DNA of 64,000 nucleotides, taken from positions 48,959,899 to 49,023,898 of the forward strand of contig CP136067.1 in NCBI GenBank assembly GCA_032622095.1, given 5' to 3'. Shown one piece after another: positions 63,577 through 64,000 of the stretch. The notes beneath the pieces are model-generated. The model had not been told where the DNA came from and made no database searches. It worked only from the letters and a program-made list of their open reading frames with translations. The translations under genes and the position numbers were made by a program. Source of the DNA: Siphonodentalium dalli. Taxonomy: Eukaryota; Mollusca; Scaphopoda; Gadilida; Siphonodentaliidae. Each line of letters starts with the position of its first letter. The first letter of the stretch is position 1.

Positions 63577-64000
63577 ATGTTAACTAATATGCATGGCCTC
63601 AAAATATAACATATCATTGGTGGGCTTCTAAAAGGTCGTACCTGCCATTGTGGCGGCAAAACTTTCAGTGCATTTTCGGAATCTACGGGTTCGTTTACTC
63701 AGATAACTTGTCAATTTTTCAAGTATAAGTGCCATTTTTCGATGTTTATCAGGGAAATTCATGTTTTAAAATGTTTTATCTGGGTTCACTGCGAAACTTT
63801 TTTCATTATTTCTGAAATGTCGAAAGTTTTATTTTCGAAACCGTTCCTCATAGGAAAATTCTGATTGGGTTGTTTTGAAGAAGAGTGGCCAGAGGGAGTA
63901 AGAGCAACATAAATGGGCAACATAATAGGGCACAATAAATGTCATTCCACACGCCAACTGTACAACAACATTTTTTATTTAAGGTTAAAAACATACCCTG
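63577..64000. other. Right-edge intron sequence; possible splice donor at the edge
   Basis: No exon seen. On the minus strand the last bases read CAGG before GTATGTTTTT, a good donor, so an exon of this gene might end at about 63998 with most of it outside the window. Confidence 0.3.

Noticed and set aside
63456-63659. Minus-strand GCCGCCACAATGGCAG before GTACGACC as a first exon
   Set aside because: Good start and donor context but only two codons before the donor, and it abuts a repeat; no downstream partner in phase was found.
1-64000. tRNA genes, CRISPR arrays, bacterial promoters or operons
   Set aside because: None seen. The regular short repeats here are minisatellites or MITEs, and the DNA is clearly eukaryotic with split exons.

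Overview
The window is eukaryotic genomic DNA, almost certainly from a marine invertebrate; a mollusc is my best guess, at low confidence. It is AT-rich, lacks bacterial gene packing, and is full of DNA-transposon fragments. The only gene I can support runs along the minus strand across nearly the whole window. I reconstructed 27 short exons (62673 down to 3532), each bounded by AG/GT. Splice phases agree at every junction, giving one open frame of 3494 nt, about 1164 codons. Both gene ends lie outside the window, so signal peptide, membrane anchor, promoter and poly(A) site are not visible.

The product is a tandem C-type lectin-like domain (CTLD) protein of the mannose-receptor/PLA2-receptor general type. 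In order of transcription it has the C-terminal third of CTLD-A, complete CTLD-B to CTLD-G, and the first two thirds of CTLD-H. Thr/Pro-rich or short linkers separate some of them. One phase 1-1 exon (38106-38351) encodes two six-cysteine ShKT domains. It lies between the two halves of CTLD-D, so it is either an insertion inside a lectin fold or a cassette exon. Only CTLD-D keeps most of the sugar/calcium signature (QP plus WND). Most other CTLDs lack it, so many are probably protein-binding or structural.

The introns are a layered record of transposition. (1) TTAA-flanked, CCCTT-ended piggyBac-like MITEs fall in at least four subfamilies; three share a 27-bp-stem hairpin module. (2) Palindromic elements of about 213 bp begin CAGTAATGCC at TA sites (Tc1/mariner-like). 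(3) Fold-back elements have CAGAATGAGGTCCCC arms. (4) hAT-like elements begin CAGG and have 7-bp target duplications. (5) One Harbinger-like element has a TAA duplication. (6) A 6.6-kb TTAA-flanked composite carries nested inverted repeats. Several are inserted into one another and give a relative order of events. There are also a 1.5-kb 19-bp minisatellite, a TAGCTA-rich element, 5S-rRNA-like repeats, a TTCATGAA-rich block, a GAT microsatellite and an 86-base C tract.

Layout: 1-3500 tandem array and nested MITEs; 3.5-7.3 kb last visible exons; 7.3-16.3 kb a large intron holding the composite element; 16.3-62.7 kb the remaining exons, often with a MITE within 10-40 bp of a splice site; 62.7-64 kb upstream intron. 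The less usual points are the ShKT-in-CTLD arrangement, the clustering of MITEs against 5' splice sites, splice-site segments duplicated in tandem, and the modular hairpin MITEs.
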